Source of the DNA: Tyto alba
Lineage: Eukaryota; Chordata; Aves; Strigiformes; Tytonidae
Direction: 5' to 3'
Assembly: GCF_018691265.1 (NCBI RefSeq)
Contig: NW_024881301.1
Coordinates: forward strand, 9,933,752-9,997,751
Length of the DNA: 64,000 bases
Part shown: piece by piece, positions 1 through 12,371 of the stretch
Numbering within the stretch: position 1 is the first letter of the stretch
How the letters are laid out: each line of letters opens with the position of its first letter
Program-made: the position numbers and the translations under genes
Notes under the pieces: generated by a model
Database searches by the model: none
Told to the model about the DNA's origin: nothing
The model's input: the letters and a program-made list of their open reading frames with translations, nothing else

Positions 1-28
1 CTCTGACTCATGTTGTTACCCATTTTAG

Positions 29-163
29 GACCTGCTGCTGCTGCGGCCTCCCTGGTGTCGTTTTCTGCTGGGCTCACGCAGAAGCCTTTCTCCAGTGATG
101 TCGGCGTGGTTCACTTTAACAAAGTGCTTGTGAATGATGGGGACTATTATAACCCCAATACAG
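29..163 (+). CDS. EMILIN2: EMILIN2 penultimate coding exon (start of C1q domain)
   Basis: This internal exon begins after the acceptor TTTTAG at 23-28 and ends at the donor CAG|GTAACAG at 163/164. It enters and leaves in phase 1. It encodes a short alanine-rich stretch, then [13 protein letters not shown] and [17 protein letters not shown], the first strands of a globular C1q domain of EMILIN type. EMILIN2 is a secreted, multimerising elastic-fibre glycoprotein whose gC1q head mediates assembly. The EMI, coiled-coil and collagen-like parts lie upstream of the window. EMILIN1 is the main alternative, but the adjacency to LPIN2 fits EMILIN2 in vertebrate synteny. Confidence 0.9.
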
Positions 164-868
164 GTAACAGCCAAAGAATGGACCCACAGAGATGCCAGAC
201 AGGCAGTAGCATGGGTTACCACTGTCTGATGCTCCCTCAGGCCTCGCTAGCATGTTGAGCAAACGCAGTAAGTCCACCTAAACCAGACACACCAGGGTAA
301 AAGCTTCCTGTGGATGCGGACGGGCGCGCACTTTGCCACGGCTGGTTTTCCACAACTGCCCAGTAACAGCGAGGCCCAGCTCACCCCTTCCCCTGCTCTG
401 CCAGCACAGCTGGTGGTGCTGCTCAGCCAGCTGGGCTGCCCCGGGGAGGGAGGGAGGGGGGGCGGCAGGCCATATGCACTGCCTCCCCAACAGCAGTAAC
501 TGCAGGCTGCCTCCTCCTCAGGCAGAGTGTCACGTCACTTGGGGGTGCTGGACGTGCCTTCGCCTACTGGGGACCTGCACAGCACGTGGGTACCTCGCCT
601 CTTCACCCAGCGCTGGGTCAGGGGGTTTCTGAATGTGGACAAGTCCCATGTGTGTCCTGAAGGACGGGTGGGCTCTAACACAAAAGCAGCAAACCCCTTT
701 GCCTTCTGACTGCTGCAGTTGGTCAGCTGCCCAGGTTGACCTTGTCAGAGTTATCTGTACGTAGCCCTGGGTAACCCATGTCACTTTATGTTTGTCATCG
801 TGCTTAGAGCAGTCAGGTCTCTCCAGTTTTAATAACTCTGAAAATCTCAGGCCGTCTCTCTTCTGCAG

Positions 869-1206
869 GCATTTTCACCTCTCCGTATGAAGGGCGCTAC
901 CTGATCACCGCTGTGCTGGCCCCGGAGAGGGACGAGTACGTGGAAGCAGTGCTGTCTGTCTCCAACGCAAGCGTGGCTCAGCTCCACACAGCTGGGTACA
1001 GAAGGGAACTGCTGGAGTATCACAAACCCTACTCGGGGAAACGGACCTGTGGTGGTCCTGGGACATTCCACCTTGTTCTTCACCTCAAAGCAGGAGATGA
1101 AGTAAACGTCGTCGTAACAGGAGGCAAACTGGCCTACACAGACTCTGATGAAATGTACTCCACGTTTAGTGGAGTTCTCCTTTATCCTTCCATTTCTCAT
1201 GTTTAG
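869..1206 (+). CDS. EMILIN2: EMILIN2 last coding exon (end of C1q domain)
   Basis: The acceptor is TTCTGCAG at 861-868, and the phase-1 entry completes a glycine codon. The exon runs to TAG at 1204-1206 and encodes 111 residues plus the split glycine. GIFTSPYEGRYLITAVLAP and the terminal MYSTFSGVLLYPSISHV are typical of the later strands of an EMILIN gC1q domain. The YSTFSG...LLYP ending is the usual C1q signature near the C-terminus. The intron before it (164-868) is short and unremarkable. This is the 3' end of the gene. No frameshift or premature stop is seen. Confidence 0.92.
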
Positions 1207-1257
1207 GTTTACCTTGAACAGGAGAGAAGGGTAAGATATTCAGAAGAAATTAAGTGT

Positions 1258-1263
1258 AATAAA
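1258..1263 (+). terminator. EMILIN2: EMILIN2 proximal poly(A) signal candidate
   Basis: A canonical AATAAA lies about 50 bases after the EMILIN2 stop codon and is followed by T-rich sequence. Use of this site would give a very short 3'UTR. Further AATAAA hexamers on this strand occur near 2456 and at about 5996, so longer 3'UTRs are possible. Confidence 0.45.
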
Positions 1264-4200
1264 ATTCAAAGCTTTAATATATTCAGTTTATATATTTGAT
1301 TTCAGTGATGGGTTTATAGTCTATACTGAGACCTTTTCTTTAACCCCTGTTTTCAGAGGTAGCTACAAAAGACATGTTCCTGTAGCTAAAATAACTCCTT
1401 CCCAAGCCCTTGTTTACCTGTACAAGCAGAACAACTGCTAAACAAGTATGTTCTCAATAGATATTTTTCCACTGTGCTCTTACTATTCCCTGTTAAATTG
1501 CCTTTGCAGTCTTCTCCCTAGTTTATCAAATTGTCCGTAGTGTATCAAAGTTTACATCTTTGCTGAAGTTCACAGTTGTGGTCAGCTATTTTAATATTTT
1601 CAGAAAAACAGAGGCAAGAAAGGAGGCTGTATTGGACATGGTTGATGACTTCTTAGTCCTTGTGTTATTAAAAAATATGTTGGGTCAAGTGCATTCACAT
1701 AAACAATTTGTTCAAAGGTAACCATGGTGGTGCAAAGCAAAACACCACCTACCTGCATCAGTTTTCTTTTTTTCTCTCAAGGGCCAAACACCACTGGTGC
1801 TAAGAGACAAGATGAGTGACTCATTCCAATCAAATGGAAGTAGCTGTGCAGGGAGAAACTTCTCTTGCCTCAGCTTTCCACTGGGCAGACATAAGTGCAA
1901 TGTGCACTTGCTACTACTGGAAGATGTAGGACAATTATTTTCAACTGATACAGTAAAAAAGACGATCACTTAAGCACGATGCTCTTGAGATTAAAGCTCG
2001 GTGCTTGAAACGAATAAAACAGGTCAGAAAAATCTAAGTCATCCATGCAAGGAAAATGGTAATTTTGAAAAGTTTTAAAAGAACTTATTTCTGGCATTCC
2101 TATAGTATTTGCATTAAGACAGAAGTTTTGTCTTTGTTGCATTGTAGACAACAAATCAGAGGAAAAACTGAGATAGGAAAATGTTCTTATTGGCCAATAC
2201 TGTCAAATGCACAAACCAGCCATCTGCACCAAGTCTTTGTTGTAACAGCCTCCTGCATCAGTGCTTTCGAGTAAGGTTTGGTTTAATATTCAGCTTCTGT
2301 TTATATGGATGAAGCAACTTCCTTAGTTTAAACAGATAAATGCATTTGGGGCAACAGTGTTTTTTTTTTTCCTCATACTAGCCACTTCTCAGTGGAGGTA
2401 ACAAAAAGGATGTTTTGGCTCTTTTGAGTTAGCATTTTGAGCTCTTTTGTGGCTGAATAAAAATCCAGCCCCCCCTTTACTGAGAGCAAGATTATTCAGC
2501 TGTCACCTATAGATTCTTACATAAACAGATCTTTTTAATAGTCTACTCATGCCGTGTAGAGTTGTATTTATCATAGTGGTTTGTGTAGTGTATTTTCCTT
2601 CTTACAAATCCAGAACAGCTGTTTATAGCTGTTAAAGCCTCAGAACAAACAATTCCTTTAGATGAAGGAAGAACTCTCTGTGCTGTAAGCAGCACAGTAC
2701 AGTTTAGCTGAAGCCCTTCCCATCTGAGGAGGTCAAATGAAGATTTATGCCTTTGTTGCTTAGTTTTGGAACAGATATCCCTAATAATTCTGTTTCCAGG
2801 CGATGAGATGGGGCCTTCCCACAACAAACTGTGACACCCTGGAAGTTGAGCTGCTTTTGAGAAAAGCAGGCGGAAAAAGCTTGCTCTGGGCAGAGAACTC
2901 TGAGTCAGTCCCTGTGCAGCCAGGAGTGCACTGGGGGGGCAGGGGAAGGAAAGTCGGAGTGGAGTTTTAAAGCACCTGGTTTAGGAAGGTCTCCTGGCAC
3001 CTGATTTTCAGAAATGATGGTGTTACTGATAAGCAGAAGCCAGGACTGGATGTATTTTGTAGCATGTAGGCTGTTTCTGTAAGAGCAGCTGTTAGTAGCC
3101 AAAGCTGTACCGTGACCCTGCACTTTGCAGCTTGATAACGGGAGCCACCCCCGTCTCATTTCCCTGCACATTTGTCTTGACTTTGCTGGAGTGTGAGGCA
3201 TTAGCATGCGGTTAGCAACCTCTTGCTTTTTCACAGGAGGACTTAGTTTTCTTTTGTCCTAAATCAACAGCCCCTTTCTGTCTCCTGCCTTTGTAGGTCT
3301 CAAAATCGAAGAGACAGACAGGAAAGATTGTTTTCTGTGTTTTCAAAAGCCAGTTGCATCAATCACTTATTTTTTAAACATAATTTGTTGTTATGTACAA
3401 AAGCCAGAGAGGCACTTTTCCTTTTAGGATATTTTTCACTTGCCTCAAGAAAGCTGCGTTCTCTAAGAAGTTGGCTCCAGACTCTGTGTGACTCAAGTAT
3501 TGTTAGATTATTGTTGCCTGTTCTAAAAATGACTCATGGAAACAAACAAAATGAGCTGAGTGCTTAGGGAGACCTATCTGGCAAACACAACCTTTCCCCC
3601 TTCCACCCCCTCCAAGTGAGACATTTTTAAGAATCAGCAGTGCAAGTTTAGTGCTAGAGTTGGAAACATTATATCATCTAATTCTTACCTAACTGCTCTG
3701 GTAGAGCTCTAAATCCAACCCACAAAACTTCACGCGCCAAGTTCAACTAAGGGGACAGGCCATCTTCTACCGGAACGTTTCTCCTTGTGCCCAGGATCTG
3801 CTGCTGATGCAGAGATTGTTCGAGTCCCCGCAGTGCAGCATAACTGGTAATTGTACACAGGTATAAAGCATTCCCTAAACTATGTCACAGCAGGGCCCAA
3901 TCGCAGCAGCACATTTTGAGGACACTTTTTAGAGCTTTTAGGGAGTTTCCCATCCACCATTTCTAGCGGTGCAGTAGCTAAAGCTATGACCTTTGACAAG
4001 GAATCTCTGTCTTAGGTTCCTGCCTTTGTTGAGGGAGACCTGACCCTTAATTTCCATTTCCTTGGTAATTGCTGTAATCAGGATAGGTGCCTCAGTTTCT
4101 CCCGATGAGGTTATTTTCCTGGAGCTTACAAGGTGGAATATTCACCCGGCTAGGACGACCACAATGCTGGAAGCCCCTGAATAGCAAAGGGAGGGAGGAA

Positions 4201-6254
4201 CCTGAGTTCCGGTCTCTGCTCCAGTGAGTGCTTGGATAAAACATACATTAAAGCAGCAGCTGGAGGAGACGCAAGCACAGATGCATTTGTGGGGCTGCTG
4301 AGGGTTTGCTCCGTACGGAGCAGCCCAGCCTCTAAGGAAGGAGCACGATCCCTGCTCCAAAATGCCCTGAACCCACTGAGAGCACACTTACATCTTCAGT
4401 GAGAATCAGCAACTGAACAAGGAAATACCTGCACTGAAAGGAACATTTCACGCTGTGAGTTCATGATTTTGCCTACCACCCCCGAGAACATCCACAAGCT
4501 CAAATAGGAACCGTCTGTTAACCAAGAAAGCCTTAAAACAGCAGGTGTGCTGCCTGCTTCATAAACCACAGTGCTACCTTTCAGATCTGCTTTGCAGGTA
4601 GCATTGCAGTGCGGCCTGTGATGATTGTGAGATTCTCAGGCAAAGCAGTATCTGTTGTGCCAGGTGCTCCCATCTGACGTCAAAACGGGAAGAAACCCAA
4701 ACCCCAGCAGGTGGGGCTGTCTGGAGGTGTGCCTGGCAGCCCCTCAGCCCGGCGCGAGGCACAGCGGTTGCTCAGGGACCGTCCAGATATCAAAGGCAGC
4801 AGCTCTCGTGAGACAGGTGAATTCCCACAGCCTGCTCAGTAGCAGCAGAACACCTGAAGACAAACCGGTGTGCCCACAGCCAGAGAGACTGCTCTGGCCA
4901 AACATGGAAAGTGTATCCTAGAGCCGCCCTGGGGAAAGGCAACAAAGTGACATAAAAACTAGCCTTATCCCCAGGAAAGCCTGGAGCAAAGAAGGAATGC
5001 CAATTTTCACCACAAAACTTGTAAAAAACCTACCTCATTATTTTAATTTGTTATTAAGTCTTCAGAGACAGTGGAGACATTCCTATACCGACCACTCGAA
5101 GCAATGAGGATTTTCTGTGGTATTCCACCATGTATCCTTCCAGTGACGCCAGGTTACTTGCAGCAACTTTGTGTAGTTTTGCTGAGAGGCTGTAGTCAGC
5201 TCTGTGAAGCCAACCAGCAATTCAAGAAGAATTAGAATTAGTCAAGGAAATGGAGTGAGCTGCAAGTGGAAAGCATAGGAAGGCAACTTGAAACAAAATG
5301 CCTGTTGCCACCCAGTGCAGCTTTAAAATGCATTGGGAATGCAAGGTAAAGGGCTCCCCAGCTGCAACCAAGGGATTCAAATCAGGATTGAATTGTTTCC
5401 TGAGGATACATCGTGCATTTGGAAGTGAGTTTTATCGGCTGAGTAAGTCAGTCCTTATGTTACGGCACGGTAGTGGATATGGACATACTTCACCAAAACT
5501 ACAAATGCATTTACAGTCTCAGCTTGGAGACAGGAGGAACATGCACTCCACTGAGACCTGACAGGAGGTACGCTTTGGCTGCTAGTTGCTCCCAGATAAT
5601 GACACAGAGTCCAAACTGTCAGGTCACCAGGAATACCTGGGGGCTGCGTCCTGTCAGCACAAGACAGATTTGCACTCAAGCCAACACCAACCCGCCTGCA
5701 ATGTACCCTGCAGACTTGAGACACGAGGCAGAACAGCTCTGCCAATTCTTTGTATATGGGAAACTTCAAAGAACATCTTGTAACATGTTAGTACATAAGC
5801 AGGTTTTGGCATTTATCCATTTTGCTATCTTGATTGTGGAAAAAAAGGAACATTACTGTATTTTTCAGCAAAGTACAGCACATTTGAGAGTATGCTTTAT
5901 GTGTGCACATGTATACATATATACAGGGATATAGAGAGAGAAACATCCAAGAACATGAAGAAAACTGTTACAGAAAACAACTGCAGATACATTTAAATAA
6001 AGCCTACCTGTTGTGTGATGTCTTCATGCTCTTTTGCTTTCCAGTGAACACAGCAGCACTGTAAGCCAAAATTTTTGTGCTCTCTTCCACAACCTTTAAA
6101 ACTGCAGTTTCTGGCTCCTTAGTCAAGCGTGCATGTATATTTTAAGTGTTTATTTGGTGTCGAGCACTGTTACATAGGCTTTGTGGTACACAGTATAGAA
6201 GTTCTGCCAACACAGTTCTTACTGGTATTAGTTGCTCATTCAGTGCCCTGATTC
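1264..6254. other. EMILIN2 3' flank, possible long 3'UTR
   Basis: No coding exon was found on either strand. The sequence is AT-moderate and unique-looking, with scattered short open frames that have no family signature. An AATAAA at about 5996 (ATTTAAATAAAGCC) could end a long EMILIN2 3'UTR. I cannot decide between a 50-base UTR and a UTR of nearly 5 kb from sequence alone. Confidence 0.4.
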
Positions 6255-6703
6255 CTGATGAATGGAATGGAACAGTCTAGACTATTTCAGTTGGAAGGGA
6301 CCTACAACAATCTTCTGGTCCAACTGCCTGACCACATCAGGACTGACCAAAAGTTAAAGCATGTTGTTAAGGGCACTGTCCAAACGCCCCTTACACACTG
6401 ACAGGCTTGGGGCATCAACCACCTATCTAGGAAGCCTGTTCCAGGGTTTGACCACCCTCTAGGTAAAGAAATGCTTCCCAGCATCCATTCTAAACCTCCC
6501 TTGGTGCAGCTCTGAGCCATTCCCACACATCCTACCACTGGATCCCAGGGAGAACAGCTCAGTGCCTCCCTCTCCACTTCCCCTCCTCAGGAAGCTGCAG
6601 GGAGCAATGAGGTCACCCTTCAGCCTCCTTCTCTACAAACAGACAAACCCGAAGCCCTCAGCTGCTCCTCACAGGACATGCCTTCCAGACCTTCTACCAG
6701 AAC
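6255..6703 (-). mobile_element. CR1 LINE fragment
   Basis: On the plus strand this reads as the reverse complement of a CR1 3' end. It starts with GTTGGAAGGGACCTACAA and 'tctggtccaactgcctgacc', then the characteristic GCCTGTTCCAGGGTTTGACC and 'aaagaaatgcttccca', and ends in the CCTCAGC...CTCCTCACAGG block. The element therefore points left and is 5'-truncated, as most CR1 copies are. It is diverged, with several small gaps and no reverse transcriptase frame. Confidence 0.85.
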
Positions 6704-8797
6704 ATGCACAGATGAAGTATCAGCAGAAGTGGGGAACACAAGATTAGAGAACAGCGAGGTAGGAAGAAGGAAGAGAAGGCAGGGAAAGACTGGAACAAAA
6801 TAAGTGATGAAGACGACGTGGGGTGTACCAGCTCTCAGTGGAGGGGCAAGCGAGACTGGCAGCCACCCAGTCCTTAAAGCAGAATTCAGACCGAAGGTGG
6901 TTAGTTAAAACCATCTCTATCTGGCATACTTCCTCACAAGCAAAGGCTTTTGCCGCACTCCCGAGGAGGCAACTTAGCATTGCTTGTAATTATCCCAGTG
7001 TGCAGGTTAATTGTGCCCCGTTCAATGCACTACACACAAAAGCCATTAACCCAAGCCCTGGCTCTCCTGCAGCTCGGTATCTGTCCTCCCTGCGCCACGC
7101 TGCTGCCACAGCCCTTGGGCTGGCGGCCGTCCCACTGCACGCCAGCCTGGGGCCTTGGGCCGGGCCAGCACCCACTTCAGCCATGAAGAAAAATACTGCA
7201 CAGGGTTTTAGTGCTGGAGTCTTTCTGCTATTCTTTGCTACAGCCCCCTGCTCGACTAGAGGGGTCTTGGGCATCTCCAGTATGGGGCAGAGACATCACT
7301 GTAGGTTTCATTAATTTGTCTAAGGTGAGGGGAGAGAAGGAAAAACAGTGGGTAACTGTCATGCTTAGAATATACAGCTCCTGCCAGACAGAAGCCCCTG
7401 ACAAGCCCTTGCTGTGCCCAACAGTGAAACCTCCAGAAGCTCTGAGCTGTCCCGCTCCGTCCCGTGCAGGGTGCAGGACATCTGCCCAGAAACCCCTCCT
7501 GAGCAGCCCGCTGACTCACAGCTCAGCCCAGCACTGCCCCGAGAGCGCGCCTGGCAACTGCAGCAAGCAGGAGCGCACGCGTGGTCCCCAACCAAAATGG
7601 TGCAGGGCTGCACACCCAGCCCCCAGGGCCCTCGGTGTACAAACTGCATGACATAACTAGAACAGTGCCCCGCATGCACACAGGAAAGTGCCCCTTCTTG
7701 GAAGCTGAGATTCTATTCTTTAAGCATCTAAGACTTGCTCCCAGACAGAAAAATCCATCCACCACGACCAAGATTACCCCAGCAGGAGTCTGTTAGGATA
7801 AGATGGACACAGGAGAGACAACGTCAGCTCAGAGATGTTTTTGCAACAGATCTGAGCGTTTGGCATACACAAGACATGCTGCCCTTCTGCTGCTTGCACT
7901 GGCATAGCCGCTCAGCGCGCACAAGCAAGTACTGAGCCCTGGGTGTGAAAGACGGGCAGCAACGAGACTGGGGTGTGAGGGGTGAAGCTCCTGGGGCATG
8001 AAGAGAGGGTGCAGCATGTGAGCAGAATCACGGGGGAAGCCCAGCAGAAGCGCAGGAGGTGATGAAACGCTGGCAGTAAGCTCTGTGTCTGCACAGAAGG
8101 AGAGCGAATGGGCGCTGGTGGCAGCAACACAAATGACACCTGCTGCAGAAGGATCAAAAGGCACAACAGTTTGCATTTTCATGCAGATTTGCCACACTTC
8201 TTTGTGTGACTGAAACAGCTGAATTTTCCAAGGTAGGCTGCCAGTTAGTTGCATTTACCAACAGCAGCAAGAGACCAGGAAGAGTAAGTTTCTACTGAAA
8301 GCCTGAGGCCCCTTTTTCAAGATCGTCTCACAATAATTGCCTCAAGCAATTTAACTGTCATGGAAAACAATACTCCACCTTGAAAGGAAAAAGTTAGCTT
8401 TGATGGAATTAAGATAAAACTCCAAATATGCGCAGATGTACAAGAGGTCAAACTATGCAGTTTCAAGATTTTCTTCAAGGCAGCCTGTGTATTTCCCAGT
8501 CATGCAGCTGTTACCTGATATTCTGTATTAAAGCATGTTTGATTTTTGTTATAGTTATAACCCAGTATTGGTACCGGCCCACAACGTAGGCTTGATGACA
8601 GCAATTACTTATCAGTTGTACAAATACTCTGAAAAAAGTAAACCAAGTGCAAGAGAAAGCAAATGCACCTGAAGAGGAGCAACTTGAATTCCATCTAAAA
8701 TATGAATACAATGTAAATAACCCCGCATTTACTAAATTAGCAATACAAGAATGGAATACCCAAGTACAAAGTGAAGAAAAATTTTAGTTTAACTTTG
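6704..8797. other. EMILIN2-LPIN2 tail-to-tail intergenic segment
   Basis: No gene recognised. The subregion around 7000-7700 is GC-richer than its surroundings, so it carries overlapping open frames on both strands by chance. None shows a domain, a splice structure or a signal I recognise. The LPIN2 poly(A) candidate at 8798 marks the right boundary. Confidence 0.5.
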
Positions 8798-8803
8798 TTT
8801 ATT
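8798..8803 (-). terminator. LPIN2: LPIN2 distal poly(A) signal candidate
   Basis: TTTATT on the plus strand is AATAAA on the minus strand. The next 60 minus-strand bases are U-rich with GU runs, as expected downstream of a cleavage site. It would give a 3'UTR of about 4.2 kb. Upstream alternatives on this strand lie at 9627-9632, 10512-10517, about 10671 and about 11909. Confidence 0.5.
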
Positions 8804-11800
8804 GTGATAACATTGTTCTGAACATCAATAAACATTGCACTGAAGTGTGGGTTACTGTACCCAAGATCGTCCAGTCTTAACAAAAACAACTGTGTTGGTA
8901 TGATCACAGATTTGACAATTTTAAACACACTACCTTATTAGTGATTGGGTTGCTTAACAATCAAGTATTCCACGTCTTCAACATAAAAATGAAACAAATG
9001 ATTGAAGAGAGTTTTCCCACCCTCAAAATAAACCAACTTTTAACTTTCATTTGGAAGCAATTAACACCGTAAAAAAAATCCAAAACAATTCCATTCTGTT
9101 CAGCAGATTTTAACTTTGGAAACAAAAACTTCTTCAGGCAAAAGTGACACTTCAAAGGCATCTCAAATTCACTATGTATTTTTGATGTTTCATTATGAAT
9201 TTCCATTACAGTTATTTAAACAACTCTCATTCATATGACAGCATTTTCTAGAAGACTTGTATGAAATATTAACATGAAATCTCATCTCTTCTGTCTTTAC
9301 CATAAGCAGATTCAGAGTTGGCTTCAGAAGTTCCATAATGGAGTTGACATAAATCTTAAAACATTTCCAGTTGAAAAAAAAAAAAAAAGTTTTAGGATCA
9401 GTATACTGATGACAGGAAGCTAAGATACGTGAGCCAAGATTGCACATGCAATTGTATACTGTTAGGGATGAGAGCCCAACCTTCCGAAGTACAAACATGC
9501 TTGGTACAGTAAAAATAAAAAAGAAATATCCAGAAATGTGTACCACTTAAGTTACTGATCTTTAAATCATTATAGAAATGGGTAATGTCCAAGTCACTAA
9601 CAAGTTTTGAATTGCAATGTTCCTTATTTATTTCCAGACAGGTATCATTGACTCAGCCTTTGACATGGTTCCAATGCTAAGAGGATCTGCATCTTCAACA
9701 ACACAGTCTTAACAGGGGTGTGCATGTGCCTCCAGGCATACACACTTAAAAGTTCCTCTTTCACAGAAAGAATGATTTAGCTTGCGCTAATTTTAAATAA
9801 GTACAGCACAACTTGTTCTCAAACATCAGTTTCAGGCCACTTCTCTCAACTAAGGTAACAAAGGACAGGCTAATGCATAATTCTTATTTACCCCAATTCA
9901 TATTAATATCGCAGCACAAGCCTACAGGTTGATAGTAATGAGATGTCTTTTCTAGAGTCAGTAAAGTGCCCAGCAGTCCAAATTACATGGGTATGCAATG
10001 ACAGGTACAGTGCGCCCATATGCTGTCCCTAAACAGGGTTAACAAACAATCTGAAAAGCTTCAAATACAAGCCAGATTTAGAAAAACAAAACAAAACCCC
10101 ACTCTACTCATATCAGAAATACTCAAGAACACTTTTACATTTTATCAAAAAGCAAATATCAAAAGTGTAGCTGTTACAGAGCAAAAAAAAGCAAAATTTT
10201 TAACTAAGCAACTTGGACGTCCCTATAATACAAAATAACAGGTTAGCAGAACGAGGAGCTCTCTAAAACCACACAATCCCCATATTCATACCAGCTTAAA
10301 TCACATTCGTTTGGGGATACACCTGATACTATTTTTCCACACTGCTCATTTATGCAAGTCCCCACCTTAAAATCCACATCTTGCCTTTATGACAATCTGA
10401 AAAGATGAATGGAACTGAAGTGAAGAGAAAAAAATGAACCAGGAAAGATACTGACAAACCTTGGTAACAATCTCTCCCATTTGGAAACTCATCTCAGTTT
10501 CATGAAGTGCTTTTATTTTTAGAAAAACCCGTGTAATACCAGGGCCACCAAGAATAAGTTAAGCATGATACAAAAAATTTTGACATCCACTGTTTTAGGA
10601 GGGGCAGATTCACACTTTTTATGTAAAATAGAAACTTTAGATAGAGTATTTCATCTTGTAATTAAAATACTTTATTATGTTGGATTCCTATTTAAAGTAG
10701 CTAAATGACTCAAAAGCTCAAATTCCATTGATATTCAAAGCACTTGGTGATGATGAAAGTTTCAGTTTCTCATGAAATCTATGGGATAAAAGGTAAGAAA
10801 AAACCCCATGGAACAATGTTTTTAAGCTTCTGACAGTAAAAAAAAAAAGGGGGCAAAAAAAAAGCAGTAAGAGCAAAATATCCTTTGAGCTGAATCCTCT
10901 GAAATCCACTTGAACACTGAGCAAATTGGTAACAGAACCAAGAATTTGCTGAAACAGTCACAGGAAGTATTGTTCTCACTGCACAAAACAAGGATGTCTC
11001 AATTCACACCATGACAGATAGGTATGTTTTTTCTTTCCCACTCCTACTCCTGCTTTCAAAGAGAGGTTCCACGTTGGTTTTGCTTGCTCCATTCTTTAAT
11101 ATTTTATAAACACAATACACTAGAATTTTATAATGGGGGGAGGAAATTATTTCATTTATATAGTGATCTAAAAATTACCCCCCAAGCAATTCACCAATTA
11201 TCTAGCATTAGCTGGTGTTACATCAGAACTGTGGGTTAAGACAACTCAGCTTGATAAAGAAAAACATTCCTGGTGGGGGTGTAAAAACCTCTAAATGTGG
11301 GGGTTTTCTGCAAGCAGTGAAACAGAGAGCTCCTTTCCTCCGTTCAGCCCAAGTCAGCTGAAGCAGAAGGGCCTGCCCGAGCTGCTCCCCGGCAGAGCAG
11401 CCCTGGCGCAGGCACCGGGGCAGCTAAGCCGTACAAACGCCTTCTAGAGGTCCCTTGCACCTCCCTGTGCACACCCCTGCTCCCCGGAGCTGCCCCCGGG
11501 AGAGCTGCCCCAGCCTGGAGTGCCCCTGGGAGGACCCGGGATGCAGGGCCCCAGGAACTGAAGGAGTGACAGACTATGCCCAGAAAGCCCAGGATTGACG
11601 TTTAAATGACTGTAGTCCCTAAGCACTCTGGACTGGTGGAATAATACGTTCTCACCATAGATTTGTCTGAAGGAGGTTAAATGCACTAACTCAGCTTAAA
11701 AAGCAGAACAACCTTTGCCTTCAAGTATTTTTGGAGAGAGAAACGCTAGCTGCTTTTACAGCTGATAAACACTAGACTTGGAATGCAGTTTGTTCACAGG

Positions 11801-11849
11801 CTCTGATCTGAACCTGAGGAATGACCAGCATGATGTTTATGAATAGCAC

Positions 11850-11856
<7 letters not shown>

Positions 11857-11889
<33 letters not shown>
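11857..11889 (+). repeat. A33 homopolymer
   Basis: A run of 33 A, then TCAAG and another A-run. In the LPIN2 transcript it would be read as a long U tract. It could be an expanded microsatellite or the tail of a decayed retroposon. No matching element body is seen to its left. Confidence 0.9.
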
Positions 11890-11892
<3 letters not shown>

Positions 11893-12363
11893 AGAAAAAA
11901 AAAAGGGTTTATTCTGCTCTGCAGCATTTAACCGTTCTCATACCTGGAATCTCACTATTGAGCTGCCTTTCCTTCCAGCTACTGAAAACCTGCAATACAG
12001 AATTCTGGAAAGACCTGCAGTAGACAATTAAAAAATTAAATACATAATTTTTTAGTATTACAATTCCCTGAATATAATCTGTACATACACTTTACTGGCC
12101 TACACAGCATACACACATGCTGAAAAAGGAAAGAAAAATGCCAGCTCCCCAACTCTTACAGAAATGTTCCGTATTTTTCTTGGTGGAAATTTCACATGAC
12201 ATAGTACAGCCTGAAAACAACAAAAGCCACATAAGTATCTGAAGACAACTTTCATTTTAACAAGCTCATGAAACAGTTTAAACATTTCATGTAAAAAAAG
12301 GAATAAGCAGGGTTAGTTTGCGCATGAATCGTAAAAGCAGTCTTGTATATGTGACAAAAGGCA

Positions 12364-12371
12364 TATTTACA
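12364..12371 (-). promoter_or_regulatory. Pumilio response element candidate in LPIN2 3'UTR
   Basis: TATTTACA on the plus strand is TGTAAATA on the minus (mRNA) strand, an exact match to the PUM1/PUM2 consensus UGUANAUA. It lies about 620 bases after the stop codon. An octamer of this kind also arises by chance every few kilobases in AT-rich DNA. Confidence 0.3.

Noticed and set aside
3658..3735. Possible CR1 remnant ('gttggaaacattatatcatc')
   Set aside because: Only a short similarity to the CR1 end, with no continuing match to the rest of the element.
6823..7771. Overlapping open frames up to 163 residues on both strands
   Set aside because: The local GC-rich composition explains them. 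There is no recognisable domain, no consistent codon pattern and no splice signals, and frames on opposite strands overlap fully.
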